Shown here piece by piece: positions 27,157 through 34,990 of a stretch of 42,501 nucleotides of DNA. This DNA is from Crocinitomicaceae bacterium (GTDB lineage Bacteria > Bacteroidota > Bacteroidia > Flavobacteriales_D > Crocinitomicaceae): the NCBI GenBank assembly GCA_022447665.1, contig JAKVAQ010000004.1, positions 95,092 through 137,592 of the forward strand, given 5' to 3'. A program made the translations under genes and the position numbers. Position 1 is the first letter of the stretch. Every line of letters begins with the position of its first letter. The notes under the pieces are model-generated. The model ran no database searches. It saw only the letters and a program-made list of their open reading frames with translations, and was not told the DNA's origin.

Positions 27157-27583
27157 AAACACCCTCAATTAAAAGTTCTCCCGGCTTCAGTTGCGGAAAT
27201 TAACAATTTAGAGAAAGAAACAAATAATGGATACGTTTTCCTAGAGCGTTTCGCAAATTTTTATTTTTTTGGAGGTAACTTCAGCAGTATTAAGCTAAAT
27301 CTAAAGGTAAAATCTATCTTAGGGTACACAAGAAATGTTAAGAAAGGCCTGAATGAAAGAGGGGATTAATATTGCCAGACCGATTGCTACATTCAATCAA
27401 CTTGATGATTATTCTTTTGCTTCTATTTACTTAGATGAAGGCGACGACCCGCAGCCATGGAACTGTTCCACTCATAGCGCATATAATTCGGATGATGAGA
27501 TTATTTGGAAAACTCCATTTAAAAGTTTCTTTGAGCCTGTTAACACTATGGTTGAACAGACAATATCCGGATTTAACGCTTAA
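27157..27583 (+). pseudogene. Possible SMI1/KNR4 (SUKH)-like protein, frameshifted
   Basis: Two adjacent frames join into one protein if one G is removed from GGGG at 27361. The first frame, 27157-27366, reads LPASVAEINNLEKE...FYFFGGNFSSI and ends NERGD*. The second, from 27353, reads GINIARPIATFNQLDDYSFASIYLDEGDDPQPW to GFNA* at 27583. The LPAS.AEI..LEKE opening and the later 'Y.D..DDPQPW' resemble SUKH immunity-type domains, but the match is weak. No start codon is clear; an in-frame TAA at 27154 precedes it. A strong terminator follows. The 180 bases upstream (26976-27156) hold nothing I can assign. Confidence 0.35.
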
Positions 27584-27593
27584 ATTTACTACT

Positions 27594-27630
27594 AAAAGGC
27601 TCAGATGAATTTCTGAGCCTTTTTTCTTTT
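27594..27630 (+). terminator. Intrinsic terminator
   Basis: AGGCTCAGA, loop TGAATT, TCTGAGCCT, then TTTTTCTTTT: a 9-base perfect stem with a T-rich tail, 10 bases after the stop at 27583. It supports that the preceding frame was once a real gene. Confidence 0.85.
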
Positions 27631-27632
27631 CC

Positions 27633-27839
27633 CTAATGCTTATGCTCGTGGAAATAAAGCCATTCAAAAACTTGGATGGCTTTTAATAAATCCTCTGCTG
27701 TAGTAAGTTGAATGCCTGGCCTACATTTCATGGCCAAGACACCAATTTTATGGAGTGCGCCCAACTTCAAAAGATACTGATTGTAATGATGATTTTCGGG
27801 GTCAATAGGTTTTATACGCTGGGTTAAAAAATAATCCAT
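27633..27839 (-). CDS. Short uncharacterised ORF, probably a remnant
   Basis: The 68-residue frame from ATG 27839 (MDYFLTQRIKPIDPENHHYN to LYFHEHKH) has no signal or membrane segment and no recognised family. Its start lies almost exactly at the right-hand junction of the insertion (about 27846), so the N terminus may have been lost with the SpoIIE segment. The His-rich end is notable but short. Confidence 0.35.
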   Translation of the reverse strand: MDYFLTQRIKPIDPENHHYNQYLLKLGALHKIGVLAMKCRPGIQLTTAEDLLKAIQVFEWLYFHEHKH

Positions 27840-27845
27840 GACCAA

Positions 27846-28208
27846 ATCTTGAATTTTGGTTGCGCTAATAATCCTTTATGGGTAATACGCAAGGATAGTT
27901 CTGAAATTGAAGAATACAAAGGAGACAAACAACCCATAGGAAAATTTGCTTATTCAGATAACTTCAAAACACAAAAAATACAACTTAATCCTGGCGATTC
28001 TTTTTACTTGTTTTCTAATGGATATGCTGACCAGTTTGGCGGTGAAAAAGGCAAGAAATTTAAAGGTGTCAACTTTAAAAAGCTCTTGCTTTCCGCACAA
28101 GGAAAAACCTTGGAAGAGCAAATGAAAATCATAGATACCACTTTCGAAGAATGGCGTAGTAGTATAGAACAGTTAGATGACGTCTGTGTTATCGGTGTGA
28201 GAGTCTGA
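27846..28208 (+). pseudogene. 3' part of the interrupted SpoIIE phosphatase gene
   Basis: The frame ILNFGCANNPLWVIRKDSSEI to DDVCVIGVRV is the C-terminal end of a SpoIIE/PP2C domain. It contains the ANNPLW block, the GDSFYLFSNGYADQFGG metal-site block and the final DDVCVIGV strand. It continues the gene at 24102-25475. By comparison with the gene at 39868, about 45 residues between NRAV.E.G and the ANN block are missing. So the insertion replaced roughly 140 bases rather than simply splitting the gene. Confidence 0.8.
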
Positions 28209-28222
28209 TTTGAAAAATCAGA
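28204..28222 (+). terminator. Hairpin after the SpoIIE 3' fragment
   Basis: TCTGATTT, loop GAA, AAATCAGA forms an 8-base perfect stem overlapping the stop codon at 28206-28208. There is no T tract, so termination is only possible, not certain. Confidence 0.4.
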
Positions 28223-28243
28223 ACTAGAGTGCCAGAGAACACC

Positions 28244-28269
28244 ATCCCGCAACGAAGTGAAAGCGGGAT
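28244..28269. repeat. Inverted repeat ATCCCGC/GCGGGAT
   Basis: A 7-base GC-rich inverted repeat with a 12-base loop lies in the 161-base stretch between the SpoIIE fragment and the minus-strand Kazal-like gene. It may be a shared terminator or the core of another intergenic repeat. No second copy was seen in the window. Confidence 0.4.
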
Positions 28270-28369
28270 CTGTGTTATTGGAATCCGAGTGCAACAAGAT
28301 GGTGGTTGAGCCTGTCAAAGCCAGAATACTCCGACCGACTCAAACTTTAAATAACCCACATAAACCGAG

Positions 28370-28570
28370 CTACTCGGCTCCAAATCCATCTCTGGCTGCT
28401 TCGCATTCATTACAATAAGTTTCCCCATTACATGCTACGAAACCAGGACAATCTGCTGTACACAGCATTAAAGCTGCTTTTCTTTCTAATTGAGGGTCAT
28501 AACAAAGGTGCTCTTTATTGCACGATATGAATCCTAACCCTACTACTGCTATTATTACGATCTTTTTCAT
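28370..28570 (-). CDS. Kazal-like small lipoprotein, copy A
   Basis: The 66-residue precursor has a lipoprotein signal peptide with lipobox FISC (Cys17). The mature part of 50 residues contains further Cys and ends CNGETYCNECEAARDGFG, which resembles the central strand and helix of Kazal-type serine protease inhibitors ('C..GETY.NEC.A'). It would be a membrane-anchored inhibitor or binding protein. It is a close paralogue of 29708-29908. The gene starts 20 bases after the stop of the membrane protein gene and is probably in the same operon. Inhibitor activity is inferred from the motif only. Confidence 0.65.
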   Translation of the reverse strand: MKKIVIIAVVGLGFISCNKEHLCYDPQLERKAALMLCTADCPGFVACNGETYCNECEAARDGFGAE

Positions 28571-28590
28571 ACTCTAATGATGCGAGTATT

Positions 28591-29619
28591 CTAGGTGGGG
28601 TTGCACTCAGATTGAAATCTTTTAGCATCGTCCACATGTAAAACTAAAACGTCGCCTACTTTTTTAATCCCATAAATCTTCTCAACCTCTATTTCTTCCT
28701 TCAAGTAAAATGCAATATTTGCTCCTTCAACTTCATTCAATAAATTCACCCGTTGGATTTTCCTTCCCTCTGGAATCTTAAAATCAAAATTTGAAACTTC
28801 AATCTTTTCTATCAAATCTTTTGGAATCTCTACTCGACCAAAAATCCCGTATCGGTATATGATTTTATCCTCTTCAATACTCACATACCTTCTTTTAATC
28901 GCTTTAATATGACCTAATATTTGAATGAGAAAATAAGCACTTGCTATTGATAAAATCCATGCAGCGACCGGGCTGTATCTTTCAATCCAAAAATGAATAG
29001 CGAAACCTTCAGCCACTATAGCCAAAATAACAGCTCCAAAAATGGCCAAATTCGCACTATCCTTGTATATAGTAAACTCATTCTCTGCTCGAGCAGGCTT
29101 TTTCCAAATGAAAAAGGCATATCCTATAGCAGCAATTTCAGTAGTTAAAAAATGTGATAGCTTTTTATTTTTTGTTACCTCAACTGCCGCACCCAAAAAT
29201 GCTTCATAAAAATCAATTTTTCTTTCTTGCGCTGCCTTAAAGGCTTTACGTATGGTGTACACCTTGTAACCAATGAAGCTTACCACTACAAATTCAACCA
29301 TTGGCAATACAAAAGCTTGAATGAAATCCGCTATTGAATGATGGTCATTTGGTAGTAAAAATTTTGCCAGCACTAAACCAAAAACAAATACTGGAATTAA
29401 TGTGATTTTCGGGACTCTTGTTTTTCTAATCGCTAGGAAGTAGAGCAAAGGAAGTGTTAAAGTTAAATCCAATGTAACCCCTAATGCTATATCAGCCGAA
29501 TTAGAATCAGTGTTTCCGTGAAGAAATTGGCTTTTGGCTAATAGAATTGCCACGACTAAAACAGAGAGTGGTAGTAGAAACAAAGCGATTTGACAATGAT
29601 ACAATTTCTTTGTTTTCAT
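28591..29619 (-). CDS. Multi-spanning membrane protein with PH-like C-terminal domain
   Basis: The 342-residue protein has about seven hydrophobic segments in the first 250 residues (IALFLLPLSVLVVAILLA, LTLTLPLLYFLAI, LIPVFVFGLVLA and others). A soluble C-terminal part of about 95 residues begins RRYVSIEEDKIIYRYGIFG; this opening resembles bacterial PH (bPH) domains that follow membrane helices. No enzyme motif is visible. It lies between two copies of a Kazal-like lipoprotein gene, and its last codons (TGCAACCCC) resemble the sequence upstream of the other copy, which marks the duplication boundary. Function unknown. Confidence 0.6.
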   Translation of the reverse strand: MKTKKLYHCQIALFLLPLSVLVVAILLAKSQFLHGNTDSNSADIALGVTLDLTLTLPLLYFLAIRKTRVPKITLIPVFVFGLVLAKFLLPNDHHSIADFIQAFVLPMVEFVVVSFIGYKVYTIRKAFKAAQERKIDFYEAFLGAAVEVTKNKKLSHFLTTEIAAIGYAFFIWKKPARAENEFTIYKDSANLAIFGAVILAIVAEGFAIHFWIERYSPVAAWILSIASAYFLIQILGHIKAIKRRYVSIEEDKIIYRYGIFGRVEIPKDLIEKIEVSNFDFKIPEGRKIQRVNLLNEVEGANIAFYLKEEIEVEKIYGIKKVGDVLVLHVDDAKRFQSECNPT

Positions 29620-29707
29620 AGGCCTATATTTTGTCTAATAAAAATACAAAGAAATGATGGTTTTAGACCTCTGAAAAACTAAAATTTAGGAGGTTTTCCA
29701 GGCTTAT

Positions 29708-29908
29708 TTATTCTGGTCCAAAACCATGAGTGGCCGCAACACATTCGTTACAATAGGTCTCTCCATTACAAGCTTTAAACCCTGGACAATCGGTAGTACA
29801 AAAAATATCTTTGTACCGTTCCTTTAAATCTGGGTCATAACAACTCTCTGACTTAGCGCAAGCCATAAATCCTAACCCTACCAATGCTACTATTGCGATC
29901 TTTTTCAT
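29708..29908 (-). CDS. Kazal-like small lipoprotein, copy B
   Basis: The 66-residue precursor has lipobox FMAC and a mature part ending CNGETYCNECVAATHGFG. It is identical to copy A over the NGETYCNEC core and similar throughout (DLKERYKDIFCTTDCPGF against QLERKAALMLCTADCPGF). Upstream sequence is also shared with copy A: TGCAACCC, then GCATCA and TAG just before the ATG. The duplication therefore included about 40 bases of leader. It follows the 97-residue membrane protein gene by 35 bases. Confidence 0.65.
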   Translation of the reverse strand: MKKIAIVALVGLGFMACAKSESCYDPDLKERYKDIFCTTDCPGFKACNGETYCNECVAATHGFGPE

Positions 29909-29943
29909 ACCCTACTGATGCGACTACAGTTGATTGGGTTGCA

Positions 29944-30237
29944 TTACTTATCCAAAATCCAAATGAATAGGCTAAAAATTGCTATTAGAATCACAAACGC
30001 AGCTATCCCCTTTAAAATATCTTGCCTTTTCTTTCTTAGCGCAATTTCTTTACGTATGCTAGCTAAATGTTCTGGCGAAGCCTTTTTCTTGGTTATTTGA
30101 ACGTTATTTCCCTTAGCAACAGAGTCAATGCTTTCCTTTAAACTCTTTTTTCGATTGTACTTGCCAGATTTACTTAATTTCTTTTGATTGTTATTTACAG
30201 TACTGTTCATACTGCTCATGCTCCCATAGCCTCCCAT
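29944..30237 (-). CDS. Small tail-anchored membrane protein
   Basis: The 97-residue protein has a Ser/Gly/Asn-rich N terminus (MGGYGSMSSMNSTVNNNQKK), a strongly basic middle (KKLSKSGKYNRKKSLKES; ALRKKRQDI) and a single C-terminal helix (GIAAFVILIAIFSLFIWIL) ending DK. By the positive-inside rule the basic part faces the cytoplasm. No family was recognised. It is probably the first gene of the Kazal-like locus. Confidence 0.5.
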   Translation of the reverse strand: MGGYGSMSSMNSTVNNNQKKLSKSGKYNRKKSLKESIDSVAKGNNVQITKKKASPEHLASIRKEIALRKKRQDILKGIAAFVILIAIFSLFIWILDK

Positions 30238-30311
30238 AATACATAGATTTTGTACTTCTTAAATTACAAAAGCCTGGATCTCTGGTCAAGAAAATTCAAC
30301 GAACTGGCCGT

Positions 30312-32555
30312 TTACATCTTTGAAAACTTCATCGAAATGCCCAAAGACTGGAAATGGAGAATATAAGCACCAATAGGTAATGTCTGAATATCAATGGTAT
30401 TCAGCCCAGAACTAAGTTTAACAGTTTGTAATACAGCTCCATTCAAATTATAAATGAACCCTAATTCAGAATCCTCTAGACCATCAACCGTTATAAAATC
30501 ATGTGATGGATTCGGATAAAGATTTAATTCTGGAAAATATTTAACCTCTTCTAGCCCAACAGTAGTATAGGTGTTTGATGCCCCATGAGTAGGTAAAAGT
30601 CGCTGAAACGGACCTGTTCCATTGAAATAGCGTCCAAATGTATGACCAGCATTAACTTCGGGAAAAGTCACTTGATTTACCGTACTAGTGCCATCTCCTA
30701 AATAAAGTGTCTCACCTCCTGAGTCCAATTTAAAATTGGTATGAAAGCCTGACTGTAGAGTGTCTCCATCACACCAAACTATAAGGTATTCACCAGCTCC
30801 AATTGTTGTTCCCGAAGGAAATATAAAACGATCCAATTCTAGTTCGTAATCCGAAAGTGTATATCCGCTGATATCAATTGCAGATGTTGAATTATTAAAT
30901 ATTTCTACCCAATCATCATACTCATTATCTTGATCTGTAACTGTTCCGTTATTCTTTGGCATTATCTCATTAATCACAACATCGGAGGAAATCGTTATAC
31001 TATAAAATTCGTGCTCTGCTCTAACTGGAGAAAACTTTCCCGCATCGGCATTCTCTGAATAAATAAAATAATCTACATCTTGGGCTGTTGCTACTATAGA
31101 GGCTCCCCAAACATTGTCTCCTGCAGCGCCATCACCATGTGTCCCATCATCATACATTTCAACTTTTGAAAAGGGTGCTTTTCGCTCATAACGATAACCC
31201 AAATGGGCATAATCAGCGTCGGTTATTGTTGCCGTAATAAAAATCGTTTCTCCGCTCATAGGTTGAACCGGAGAATGGTCAACATCAGAAATAGTCGGTG
31301 CAATTAGCGCAAATTCAGAACTCGCTGCCAAAAACGCCCTGCGTGCATCTAGAATTTCATGAATTCCATAAGTAGCATCCATACCTGAACCGACAGAATT
31401 ATCCAAATTATTCGAGAATTCTGAAGATGAATAAATCGCATTCGGATCTGAACTCACCGTGGATGAAATTATAGCTTGAATTTCTGTTGCTCGCGTATAG
31501 TACTGATCACTGGCTAAGTTTTCTTCGTAGATGGTTTTAACATGTGCCAAATACATCTTCTTATAGCGATCTACCTGAAATAAATAATAAATCAAAGGAA
31601 AATCCGAATCTCCTTCTCTTAAGAAAATATCTGCCTCGGTCAAATCAGTAATATCTGGAGGGCTAGGAGGTCCACCACCCCCAGGCATATCTACCATTTC
31701 AAATCCACCAATACACTCGTTCAAATCCCAAATTATAGGTAAGAATCTACCATAATCATCTTGGATTAAATAATAGTTTTGGCGAAAAGGACCTGAGTAA
31801 GAGTCCATATTTGCCATTACATCGTTAAAAGCTAACATCCATAAAGCTCTATCAACATCCAGTACATTCTCAATTAAAGTAACATCAAAATACAATTGAT
31901 AGGCCAAGTCTGCTAGTGCATTCCACCCGTATGTTGTTTTTAATTCGTAATAATTGAAGTATAATGAAGAATCACCTCCATAATACGTTATTGAAGAACC
32001 ATCACCTCCAATAGATTCGGGATTACATTTAAAACGAGGATTATCTCTATCGCTGTATAAACGTCGTTCCACAAAATCGCCATCGATAGATTCTGAACTT
32101 GAAAATAGTCCATATTCCATTCCGTTAATTGTAACATAAGCATAATTAGAGAGCGGCATATCCATATACTGACGTCCTATTTCATAAGACAGGACTTCTC
32201 TTAAAAAAGAAGGATCCTTTTTCCCCGATGAAAGCTTTAGAGTGCCGTAATCTTGATACAGCTTATCGTAAACATAATCCAACTCAATATTTAGAGGGTT
32301 TTTTGAATTTGAAGCACTATAGGTACTGTTTCCTTTGAACTTAACACCAGCACTATCAAACACCTCACCGTTTATCGTCACTGTTGCTGGTAAACGTTCA
32401 TCTATTTCATTTGCGTAATAGGTGTCCAATATGGCATCCCAATCGGATTCTTCAAAAACAATGTCAATAGTGGTGATATTATCAATGTCGTACAGGTTTT
32501 GACCTACAGCAAATAAGGGAAATGCGCAGAGCACAAGAATTAGTTTAACTTTCAT
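30312..32555 (-). CDS. CotH kinase-family secreted protein with lamin-tail and T9SS domains
   Basis: The 747-residue protein has a signal peptide (LILVLCAFPLFAVGQ). The CotH domain at about 55-390 carries GNSTYSASNSKNPLNIEL, LSSGKKDPSFLREVLSYEIG and the Asp/Asn block PIIWDLNECIGGF. An Ig-like region follows (VDHSPVQPMSGETIFITATI). A lamin-tail domain lies at about 520-640 (VVINEIMPKNNG, DDWVEIFNNS, IDISGYTLSD). A T9SS sorting domain begins at LNLYPNPSHD. CotH proteins are atypical protein kinases; secreted bacterial versions with lamin-tail domains are common in Bacteroidota, but their substrates are unknown. The frame is intact, unlike the other large surface gene at 1005-5381. Confidence 0.88.
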   Translation of the reverse strand: MKVKLILVLCAFPLFAVGQNLYDIDNITTIDIVFEESDWDAILDTYYANEIDERLPATVTINGEVFDSAGVKFKGNSTYSASNSKNPLNIELDYVYDKLYQDYGTLKLSSGKKDPSFLREVLSYEIGRQYMDMPLSNYAYVTINGMEYGLFSSSESIDGDFVERRLYSDRDNPRFKCNPESIGGDGSSITYYGGDSSLYFNYYELKTTYGWNALADLAYQLYFDVTLIENVLDVDRALWMLAFNDVMANMDSYSGPFRQNYYLIQDDYGRFLPIIWDLNECIGGFEMVDMPGGGGPPSPPDITDLTEADIFLREGDSDFPLIYYLFQVDRYKKMYLAHVKTIYEENLASDQYYTRATEIQAIISSTVSSDPNAIYSSSEFSNNLDNSVGSGMDATYGIHEILDARRAFLAASSEFALIAPTISDVDHSPVQPMSGETIFITATITDADYAHLGYRYERKAPFSKVEMYDDGTHGDGAAGDNVWGASIVATAQDVDYFIYSENADAGKFSPVRAEHEFYSITISSDVVINEIMPKNNGTVTDQDNEYDDWVEIFNNSTSAIDISGYTLSDYELELDRFIFPSGTTIGAGEYLIVWCDGDTLQSGFHTNFKLDSGGETLYLGDGTSTVNQVTFPEVNAGHTFGRYFNGTGPFQRLLPTHGASNTYTTVGLEEVKYFPELNLYPNPSHDFITVDGLEDSELGFIYNLNGAVLQTVKLSSGLNTIDIQTLPIGAYILHFQSLGISMKFSKM

Positions 32556-32606
32556 GCATGTGAATTAGGTATCGCTTATTTTATGACTTCAAAAAAAGCA
32601 AAAGGT

Positions 32607-33089
32607 TTAATCCTGATTTAAAATTTCTTTCACAGCTTCATTCATTAAATCCATTTCGTAACCCTTCGTGTTTAAAAATGTAAGAAGTTTGGCCTTCTTT
32701 TTATAATGATTTGGCTCTTTTAAAGCAGCCCATTTTTTATTCGCCAAGTGCATCAAATTATTCCAATATACTTCTTGGTCAATTTCCTTTAAAGCTTTGT
32801 TTATGCTATAATCAGAAATCTGTTTGAATTTTAGATTCAGCTTAATCTTTTTTCTTCCCCAGCGCTTAATATTCACCTTACCACTAGTGTAGGCGGAAGC
32901 AAATCTTTCCTCATTAAGAAAGCGATTGGTAATTAGATCAGAAATTAGAATGTCAACATGCTCAGAATCCATGTTCCAAGAGTGTAGTTTTTTACGTACC
33001 TCTTGGTCACAACGCTCCTGATAAGCGCAATAGGCCTCAATTTTCATTTTCGCTTCAAGCAAAGAATATTTTGCCTTAGCGTTTTCCAC
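32607..33089 (-). CDS. recX: Regulatory protein RecX
   Basis: The 160-residue protein is made of three-helix RecX repeats. Diagnostic segments are AYCAYQERCDQEVRKKLHSW (repeat 1), FLNEERFASAYTSGKVNIKRWG (repeat 2, the most conserved) and IKLNLKFKQISDYSINKAL. RecX binds RecA filaments and limits recombinase activity. The start is GTG at 33089, directly against the rng stop with no gap, so it is translated from the rng transcript. Pairing of recX with rng rather than recA is unusual compared with gammaproteobacteria; recA is not in the window. Confidence 0.88.
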   Translation of the reverse strand: MENAKAKYSLLEAKMKIEAYCAYQERCDQEVRKKLHSWNMDSEHVDILISDLITNRFLNEERFASAYTSGKVNIKRWGRKKIKLNLKFKQISDYSINKALKEIDQEVYWNNLMHLANKKWAALKEPNHYKKKAKLLTFLNTKGYEMDLMNEAVKEILNQD

Positions 33090-34643
33090 CTAGTTCTTGA
33101 TTTCCTCGTTCTCGTTATCGAAAAAATGATATTCTAAGAATGCGTATGAATCAATTGGCTCCACAACCAGCTTTGTTTTCAGCTGTTTACTTAACGTTTT
33201 TCTTCTACTCGAAAAGAAACCATTGTTGTAGTAGGCTGCTATAAACGGATGACATCTTAGAGTAATCTTATTTGTTTTATTTCGACTTGCGATAAGCGAT
33301 AAATTCCCTTCAATTTCATCTGAGAAGGTAATACTTGCCTGAACTTTTCCCGTTCCCTTGCAACAAGGACAAACTTCAGAAGTATCAATATTGGTAACAG
33401 GTCTAACACGTTGACGCGTTACTTCAATAATTCCGAATTTACTTGGAGGGATCATACTATGCTTCGCTCTATCCGCTTTCATAAACTCTCGGAACTTATC
33501 GTAAAGCATTCTATTGTTCTCCTTCTTGTGCATGTCAATAAAGTCTACACAAATAATACCACCCATATCTCTAAGGCGCATTACTCGAGCTAACTCCTCA
33601 GCCGCTTCCAAATTCACTGCTAAGGCATTCTTTTCTTGTGTATCGTCTTTAGATGCTCTATTACCAGAGTTAACATCCACAACGTGCATTGCCTCGGTAT
33701 GCTCAATAATCAAATATCCTCCACTAGGCAATGGCACCTTTTTACCAAAGAGTGTTTTGATTTGACGGTTGATACCACAACCTTCGAAAATATTATGTTT
33801 ACCGTTATACTGCTTAAGGATTCCAGCCTTTTCGGGAGCAATGGACTGGATATACTCCTTCATTTCAGCCAGTAAGTCAGCATCATTCACAGTAATTTTA
33901 GTGAAATCTTTATTCAGCGTATCACGTAACAATGAAGATGCTCTATTAAGTTCTCCTAAAATTCGTTTTGGCGGTCTTGCATTTTGCAAGTTACCATGCA
34001 TTTTCTTCCAACGCGCTAATAGGTCTTTTAAATCAGTATCAATCTCTGATATCTTCTGGTTCTTAGCCACCGTTCTGATGATAACACCAAAATTTTTCGG
34101 AAGAATACTCTTCATGATATCTCTCAATCGATCACGTTCTTTACGATCACGTATTTTTTGAGAAATTGATACTTTGTCTGAGAAAGGCACAAGCACTAAG
34201 AATCTTCCTGCTAAAGTTACCTCAGCTCCTAGTCTTGGTCCTTTAGCAGATATCGGCTCTTTCGAAACCTGCACAACTATATCTCTACCCGAAGAAAGAA
34301 CATCTTTAATCTTTCCATTCTTGTCGATATCCTTTTCTCTTTTGAAATATAGAAGATCTGCAACACTTTGCTTTCCTGCAAGAGTGTCTTTCGTAAATTT
34401 ATTTAGCGATTGAAATTGGGGTCCCAAATCAAGATAATGCAAGAATGCATCTTTTTCATACCCCAAATCGATAAAGGCCGCGTTTAAGTTTGGTACAACC
34501 TTACGCACCTTTCCGTAATATATATCTCCAACGGCAAATTCTGTTTTGCCTTTTTCCTCGTGTAATTCAATTAGTTTACCATCCCTTAACAAGGCTAATC
34601 GTATAAGGTCTGGCTTTGAATCAATTACCAGTTCTAACTCCAC
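33090..34643 (-). CDS. rng: Ribonuclease G/E family
   Basis: The 517-residue protein has an S1 RNA-binding domain near residues 35-125 (VGDIYYGKVRKVVPNLNAAF, EKDAFLHYLDL). The catalytic DNase I-like domain has two acidic blocks, HVVDVNSGNRA and ICVDFIDMHKKEN, which supply the Mg-binding Asp residues. A CPCCKGTG zinc-link holds the tetramer together. The length fits RNase G rather than the longer RNase E scaffold form. It processes rRNA and starts mRNA decay in the cytoplasm. It sits in the conserved HU-(COX24 protein)-rng block. The leader of about 130 bases upstream contains short hairpins. Confidence 0.95.
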   Translation of the reverse strand: MELELVIDSKPDLIRLALLRDGKLIELHEEKGKTEFAVGDIYYGKVRKVVPNLNAAFIDLGYEKDAFLHYLDLGPQFQSLNKFTKDTLAGKQSVADLLYFKREKDIDKNGKIKDVLSSGRDIVVQVSKEPISAKGPRLGAEVTLAGRFLVLVPFSDKVSISQKIRDRKERDRLRDIMKSILPKNFGVIIRTVAKNQKISEIDTDLKDLLARWKKMHGNLQNARPPKRILGELNRASSLLRDTLNKDFTKITVNDADLLAEMKEYIQSIAPEKAGILKQYNGKHNIFEGCGINRQIKTLFGKKVPLPSGGYLIIEHTEAMHVVDVNSGNRASKDDTQEKNALAVNLEAAEELARVMRLRDMGGIICVDFIDMHKKENNRMLYDKFREFMKADRAKHSMIPPSKFGIIEVTRQRVRPVTNIDTSEVCPCCKGTGKVQASITFSDEIEGNLSLIASRNKTNKITLRCHPFIAAYYNNGFFSSRRKTLSKQLKTKLVVEPIDSYAFLEYHFFDNENEEIKN

Positions 34644-34742
34644 AATAAAAGTTTTGTATTAAGTGTATTCCGCAACACTACTCATATACAAAGAGAGAAA
34701 TGCGCTCACGCGCACAGTGAAACGCCTATGAAAAGGCAAATG

Positions 34743-34763
34743 CTCTCCTAATGACTGGGAGAG
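34743..34763 (-). terminator. Hairpin between the COX24-like gene and rng
   Basis: CTCTCC and GGAGAG form a 6-base stem around a 9-base loop, 15 bases past the stop of the 30-residue gene. It lacks a T tract on the minus strand, so it may attenuate or process the transcript rather than end it. Confidence 0.3.
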
Positions 34764-34778
34764 TCCACAATTAGAAGA

Positions 34779-34871
34779 TTACTTCTTCTTCTTGTGTCTG
34801 TTTTTTCTAAGTCTTTTTTTACGCTTGTGCGTTGACATCTTATGTCTCTTACGTTTTTTTCCGCTTGGCAT
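34779..34871 (-). CDS. AURKAIP1/COX24-type 30-residue ribosome-associated protein
   Basis: A tiny gene reads MPSGKKRKRHKM, STHKRKKRLRKN, RHKKKK and stops at 34779. More than half the residues are Lys, Arg or His. The 'KRKRHKMxxHKRKKRLRK' core is the signature of the AURKAIP1/COX24 family (mitochondrial mS38 and actinobacterial bS22 belong to it), which binds the small ribosomal subunit. It lies between HU and rng and is preceded by a -7 box and a terminator-like leader hairpin, in line with regulated expression of a ribosomal component. The gene is below usual size cut-offs and easily missed. Confidence 0.85.
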   Translation of the reverse strand: MPSGKKRKRHKMSTHKRKKRLRKNRHKKKK

Positions 34872-34903
34872 AATTTAATGTTTTATTAATAATTCTTTAT
34901 ATC

Positions 34904-34933
34904 AAAAAAACTCCCTGATGTTCAGGAAGTTTT
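34904..34933 (-). terminator. Terminator-like hairpin in the leader of the COX24-like gene
   Basis: The minus strand reads AAAACTTCCTGA, loop ACA, TCAGGGAGTTTTTTT: a 12-base stem with one non-Watson-Crick position and seven T. It lies 33 bases upstream of the ATG at 34871 and downstream of a -7 box at 34959. It is either the terminator of HU or an attenuator for the small gene. Confidence 0.7.
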
Positions 34934-34958
34934 AGTAAAAATTCTAATGAACGGGCTG

Positions 34959-34966
34959 CAAATATA
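34959..34966 (-). promoter_or_regulatory. -7 box for the COX24-like gene
   Basis: The minus strand reads TATATTTG followed by CAGCCC, an exact TAnnTTTG match between the HU stop (34991) and the leader hairpin. Transcription would start near 34952, about 80 bases before the ATG, so the transcript must pass the hairpin at 34904-34933. Confidence 0.55.
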
Positions 34967-34990
34967 CAGTTTTTTTCGTTCGTTGTACTT

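Noticed and set aside
27157-27839. Toxin-immunity pair (SUKH-like gene plus the short ORF at 27633)
   Set aside because: The SUKH-like assignment is weak and frameshifted, no toxin domain is visible, and the short ORF is probably truncated at the insertion junction.
28004-28318. 104-residue minus-strand ORF over the SpoIIE 3' fragment
   Set aside because: It is antisense to a recognisable SpoIIE domain end and extends into the intergenic hairpins.
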